A program made the position numbers and the translations under genes. From NCBI GenBank assembly GCA_964461505.1, contig CAYWUW010000003.1, forward strand, positions 38,154-102,153: 64,000 nt of DNA. Direction: 5' to 3'. Source of the DNA: HK-STAS-PATE-42 sp964461505 (GTDB lineage: Bacteria; Patescibacteriota; Saccharimonadia; Saccharimonadales; HK-STAS-PATE-42). Below, piece after piece: positions 60,472 through 64,000 of the stretch (the first letter of the stretch is position 1; every line of letters starts with the position of its first letter). The notes under the pieces are model-generated. The model was not told where the DNA came from, made no database searches, and saw only the letters and a list, made by a program, of their open reading frames with translations.

Positions 60472-62760
60472 ATGAACAATATACTGCAGCTTAAAGGCAA
60501 CCTTAATAAGCGAAAAAGTGGTGGTAGACCTGGACCGCCAAACATGCCCAAAAGTAAAAGTGCGTCTGTCGATGCTAAGCACTTGGATAAACTTATTTCT
60601 GAGTTGAATACCTTGGGCGAATTCTGGCGAAAAGAGACTGTGATTGGTGGTGCGCTGGTGGACGTGCACTATATTACGGTCGTTGCGAAAAGCAATAGAA
60701 TTAGCAGGATTTTTTATAATGGCGAGAATCAAAAATCTAATGACTCAATTGTGGGGGCTCATTTTGTTGATGCTGACACGTCAAAACCAAAACACGTGAT
60801 TACTCACTATGTTACTGAGGCTATCATTCAAGATTCTGTTGATAAGTTAGCCATTAGTAAGAAAGTTCTTAATGATGAGTTCGGCGGTACTATCAACCAT
60901 GATGATATAAGCAAAATCAAAGATAAAAATATAAACTTCAAAAAGTATGGCATTAGCGAAAATGTCTTTTTGAATATAGTTGTTGATTCCCATTATGTCA
61001 GTAGTTTTGATATTCCTAGAAACAGCGCCAACGCCACAGGAGAGCAGTTAGTTACCATATATCGAACCGACGAGGACGCATCTGATATTCTCAGTAAGAT
61101 CGGCATTGATACTCTGGGCAAGAACTTAAACAAAACTACTCTACTCTTGTATCCAGATGATGTAAAAACTTTGCAAGAAAAGGCCCCCTACTTGATAGCG
61201 ATGGCGGTAGAAAATATCTCAGAGCTAGATCTAGAAGATATTGTTGGTAGCAGTAATAAAAGTCGGGAAACTCCATACATACCCACGCCGCAAAATGAAC
61301 CAACAATTGGGGTTATTGATACATTGTTTGACGACAATGTGTACTTCTCTGAATGGGTTGAATATGTACCTATGGTAAGTTCTGAAATTATTGACCCGAA
61401 AGATCATAAAGATCCGGCAGATTACAGCCACGGAACTGCCGTAACTTCAATTATTGTTGATGGTCATAACATAAACCCAGATCTAAATGACGGCTGTGGC
61501 AGGTTCAAGGTCAAACATTTTGGCGTAGTTGGTAGTAAGCCTTTCAGTTCGTTCACCGTCATCAAGGACATACAGGAGATAGTGAAAAAGAACCCTAACA
61601 TCAAAGTGTGGAACCTATCACTGGGATCAACAAAGGAAGTTCATGGAAACTTTATCTCTCCTGAAGCGGCAGCATTAGATCAAATACAATGTGACAGCAA
61701 TGTTATTTTTGTAGTTGCGGGCACCAACAAGCCTGATGACCGCAAGGAGCCAATGCGTATAGGTGCACCAGCAGATTCAATAAACTCAATTGTAGTAAAC
61801 TCTGTGAACAAATCTCGCGATCAAGCTTCCTATTCTAGAACAGGAAGAGTTCTTTCCTTTTTTAACAAACCAGACGTCAGCGCAATAGGTGGTGATGTCG
61901 GTGGTAACGACGAAAAGATACGCGTTTGTGAGCCAAATGGAGAGGCTTTCGTTTCAGGAACATCATTTGCAGCTCCATGGATAGCAAGAAAACTGGCCTA
62001 TTTGATTGAAGTTTTGGGCCTGAGTCGCGAAGTCGCAAAAGCCTTAATTGTTGATGCTGCAGCAGACTGGGATGATACCGTAAACAATCAAGCTCTTGCT
62101 CCCTTAATTGGCCATGGTGTTGTACCAATAAAAATTGATGATATCGTGAAATCAAAAAACGACGAGATTAAGTTTATCATGAGCGGTACTTCAGAGTTGT
62201 ACGATACCTACGCATATAACTTACCAGTACCCATAAACAAAGGTATGCACCCCTTCGTAGCAAAAGCTACTCTATGCTACATCCCCGAATGTTCTGCCAA
62301 TCAAGGCGTTGACTACACAGACACAGAGCTAGATGTTTCTATAGGTAGAATCGCGAAGCTTAGAACTAAAGATGGTGTGCCACAATACGGCATAAATACT
62401 ATTAATAAAAATGTGCAGACCGTAAGTGGCTCTTGGACCTTAGAAGGAGATGCCAGAAAGCTCTTCCGTAAATGGGATAACACGAAGCACATCCGTGAAA
62501 AGTTTGGAGATGACCTAAGACCCAGAAAGTCGTATGAAAGTGGAATGTGGGGAGTAAGCGTTAAGCGGAAAGAGCGTCTGGAGAAGAAAAAGCCTGTAAG
62601 ATTTGGGCTAGTTGTTACTCTGAAAGAGGTAAATGGCGTTAATAGGATCAACGATTTTATACAGAAAGCCCGTCTAGCCAACTGGGTTGTTAGTGAAGTA
62701 AACGTAGACGCTCAAGTTGACATATACCAGAAGCTCCAAGAAGAAGTTAAGTTCGAGTAA
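60472..62760 (+). CDS. ietS: Subtilisin-like serine protease, IetS-like
   Basis: 762 aa. An N-terminal region of about 270 residues precedes an S8 domain with the catalytic triad Asp (IGVIDTLF, about residue 283), His (DYSHGTAVTS, about 320) and Ser (SGTSFAAPW, about 496). The C-terminal about 220 residues are beta-rich. There is no signal peptide, so it is cytoplasmic, as expected for an intracellular defence protease. The ATG lies 3 bp past the ATPase stop. Confidence 0.85.
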   Translation: MNNILQLKGNLNKRKSGGRPGPPNMPKSKSASVDAKHLDKLISELNTLGEFWRKETVIGGALVDVHYITVVAKSNRISRIFYNGENQKSNDSIVGAHFVDADTSKPKHVITHYVTEAIIQDSVDKLAISKKVLNDEFGGTINHDDISKIKDKNINFKKYGISENVFLNIVVDSHYVSSFDIPRNSANATGEQLVTIYRTDEDASDILSKIGIDTLGKNLNKTTLLLYPDDVKTLQEKAPYLIAMAVENISELDLEDIVGSSNKSRETPYIPTPQNEPTIGVIDTLFDDNVYFSEWVEYVPMVSSEIIDPKDHKDPADYSHGTAVTSIIVDGHNINPDLNDGCGRFKVKHFGVVGSKPFSSFTVIKDIQEIVKKNPNIKVWNLSLGSTKEVHGNFISPEAAALDQIQCDSNVIFVVAGTNKPDDRKEPMRIGAPADSINSIVVNSVNKSRDQASYSRTGRVLSFFNKPDVSAIGGDVGGNDEKIRVCEPNGEAFVSGTSFAAPWIARKLAYLIEVLGLSREVAKALIVDAAADWDDTVNNQALAPLIGHGVVPIKIDDIVKSKNDEIKFIMSGTSELYDTYAYNLPVPINKGMHPFVAKATLCYIPECSANQGVDYTDTELDVSIGRIAKLRTKDGVPQYGINTINKNVQTVSGSWTLEGDARKLFRKWDNTKHIREKFGDDLRPRKSYESGMWGVSVKRKERLEKKKPVRFGLVVTLKEVNGVNRINDFIQKARLANWVVSEVNVDAQVDIYQKLQEEVKFE

Positions 62761-62767
62761 CGAGGTT

Positions 62768-63304
62768 ATGCCGACGCCAAAAGTTCAGAAAATATTAAAA
62801 AGACTCTTGCTTGACCCTGAGTTTCAAAAGCTGTGTGCCGAAGCACAGGCAGATCAGAAAAACCTGAAATTGTATGTTGCCCAGGCTCGTAAACAGTTTA
62901 ATCTTTCACTGTACTGGGAGATTTTACTGCAGCATATCCTAATGCTTGGAAAGTTTGACGAGAAAGTCCTGCATAGCGGACTTACAATTGACATCGAGCA
63001 AGACCCAGTTACTAAGCAGAATTATTATAAGATTGCCGTCTATCCTGAGACTACTCAACGAGAGGTGATCGAAACATATGGCAGAATTACTAGATTCTAT
63101 AAGCAGGCAGATCAAACAAGGAATGTCCGATCTGCGAAACGTGATGAGATTGATTACAGAGCTTTCAGCCTTCACCAAAATGGCAAGAGCTATAAAGAGA
63201 TCGCCGATATTCTATCTAGCGAATCTGGAGAGAACGGTGATGTCTTCGAAGCCAGCGAAATACCAAATTTAATCAAAAGAGCGAAACAAAAGTCACTGCG
63301 TTAA
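62768..63304 (+). CDS. Hypothetical protein with C-terminal helix-turn-helix
   Basis: 178 aa from MPTPKVQKI (GAGG just upstream; earlier frame overlaps ietS). The N-terminus and middle are helical. The end, FSLHQNGKSYKEIADILSSE, looks like a recombinase/sigma-type helix-turn-helix. It sits between the defence pair and the second ParB-methyltransferase; a regulatory role is possible but not shown. Confidence 0.6.
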   Translation: MPTPKVQKILKRLLLDPEFQKLCAEAQADQKNLKLYVAQARKQFNLSLYWEILLQHILMLGKFDEKVLHSGLTIDIEQDPVTKQNYYKIAVYPETTQREVIETYGRITRFYKQADQTRNVRSAKRDEIDYRAFSLHQNGKSYKEIADILSSESGENGDVFEASEIPNLIKRAKQKSLR

Positions 63305-63377
63305 GCGATATCAGTTAGCGCAGTGTAAGCTACTACGCTTTTTGTCACAATCCTTCTTATTAAACAAGGAGGATGGT

Positions 63378-64000
63378 ATGACGGAGATGGATATTAAACA
63401 AGTTAGTGTGGGCTCACTTAAGGCCAGCACCTATAACCCGAGAAAATGGGATCAATCGGCAACTGAGGGTTTGACCGAGAGTATCAAACGCTTCGGCTTA
63501 GTCGATCCCCTACTAGTCAACGGCTCAAAAGATCGCAAGAACATCGTAATTGGTGGTCACTTTCGATTGAAGGTAGCAAAAGATCTCGGCTTTAAAGAGG
63601 TGCCGGTAATTTATCTGGACATTCCAGATGAAGCTAAAGAACGTGAGCTGAATCTGCGACTCAACAAAAATCAGGGTGATTGGGACTATGAGCTGCTAGC
63701 AGAGTTTGATGAATCACTGCTGTCCGATGTCGGTTTTGACAGCGAAGAACTTGATTCGATCTTTGACATTGATGTGGACGAACCAGATTCATTTGATCTA
63801 GAAAAAGAACTTAAGAAGCTCGATATCACCGAGATTACTGTCAAAAAAGGTGACATTTACCAACTAGGTGAGTCACGCCTGATGTGCGGAGACAGCACGA
63901 TCGCCGAAGATTTCGACAAGCTCATGAACTGCGAGCAAGCCGACATGTGCATGACGGATCCGCCATACATTCTGGACTACCTTCACGCCAAGCGTGGCGG
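63378..64000 (+). CDS. Second ParB-methyltransferase fusion, partial
   Basis: The first 207 codons are inside the window. An AAGGAGG ribosome binding site (63366-63372) precedes MTEMDIKQVSVGSLKASTYN. It is colinear with the 46893 protein: PRKWDQSATEGLTESIKRFG, VIGGHFRLKVAKDLGF, LNLRLNKNQGDWDYELL, and catalytic DMCMTDPPYILDYLHAK at the edge. The two proteins look around two-thirds identical over this part by eye. Confidence 0.9.
   Translation, partial: MTEMDIKQVSVGSLKASTYNPRKWDQSATEGLTESIKRFGLVDPLLVNGSKDRKNIVIGGHFRLKVAKDLGFKEVPVIYLDIPDEAKERELNLRLNKNQGDWDYELLAEFDESLLSDVGFDSEELDSIFDIDVDEPDSFDLEKELKKLDITEITVKKGDIYQLGESRLMCGDSTIAEDFDKLMNCEQADMCMTDPPYILDYLHAKRG

Larger units (their letters stand above)
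43330..64000. mobile_element. Accessory island, right end outside window
   Basis: From the hsdR junction to the window edge only one TAAGCTTA (about 52855) is seen in 20.7 kb, against about 100 in 43 kb of core, and none of the core palindromic repeats occurs. Content is restriction-modification, a serine recombinase, two ParB-methyltransferases, a terminase-like gene, an IetAS-like pair and a second trpS operon. It may be one integrated element or several stacked. Confidence 0.7.

Noticed and set aside
62717..62767. Upstream extension of the 178-aa gene into ietS
   Set aside because: It overlaps ietS coding sequence, and a GAGG directly before ATG 62768 supports the shorter form.

Overview
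The window looks like a chromosome segment from a Patescibacterium (CPR), most likely Saccharibacteria-like. This is inferred from divergent core genes in an unusual order, many small orphan proteins, very short or absent 5' leaders, and a standard code in which TGA is a stop. There is no rRNA here to confirm the placement.

Core part, about 1-43 kb. Housekeeping genes are scattered singly on both strands: lemA (partial), exonuclease I, class II aldolase, L,D-transpeptidase, yidC, ruvC, ribosomal proteins L11 and L1, gltX, typA, a ribulose-phosphate epimerase, an APC permease, an orphan 7TM histidine kinase, obg, FKBP, trpS, a TyrA-like dehydrogenase, mgtE, a VanY peptidase, mscL and an M50 protease. 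There are tRNAs for Met(CAT), Gln(TTG) and Gln(CTG). Two genome-wide signals mark this part. The first is the 8-bp palindrome TAAGCTTA (usually YTAAGCTTAR), with about 100 copies by hand count, plus about 50 copies of TAAGTTTA/TAAACTTA. The second is a set of GTCATCC...GGATCT-type palindromic repeats, one of which sits in frame inside gltX.

Motif-poor inserts interrupt the core: 3.33-4.30 kb (a repeat-rich orphan protein), 23.35-26.49 kb (six orphan genes abutting tRNA-Met), 30.27-32.1 kb (NUDIX and HAD genes), and everything right of about 43.33 kb.

Accessory island, about 43.33 kb to the right edge. It starts with a type I restriction-modification locus whose hsdR is cut off and fused to the remnant of a membrane-protein gene. 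Next come a ParB-methyltransferase fusion with a terminase-small-subunit-like gene, a candidate structured RNA, membrane proteins and a large serine recombinase. Then follows a tryptophan-responsive operon: trpR, a leader peptide, a 527-aa protein of unknown function, a B3/4-like protein and a second trpS. The island ends with zinc-ribbon and DUF2188 proteins, an IetAS-like AAA ATPase/subtilisin defence pair, and a second ParB-methyltransferase cut by the window edge.

The most notable regulatory finding is that both trpS genes lie behind apparent ribosome-mediated attenuators. trpS1 has its own TTGACT-17-TATACT promoter, a 20-codon leader peptide with two Trp codons, and exactly complementary antiterminator and terminator segments. 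The island copy is preceded by an autoregulated TrpR-type repressor with an operator resembling the Escherichia coli trp operator, then a 26-codon leader peptide with one Trp codon and a second terminator/antiterminator pair. Many first genes have the -10 box only 6-9 nt before the start codon, which predicts leaderless mRNAs; this was used to correct several start sites.
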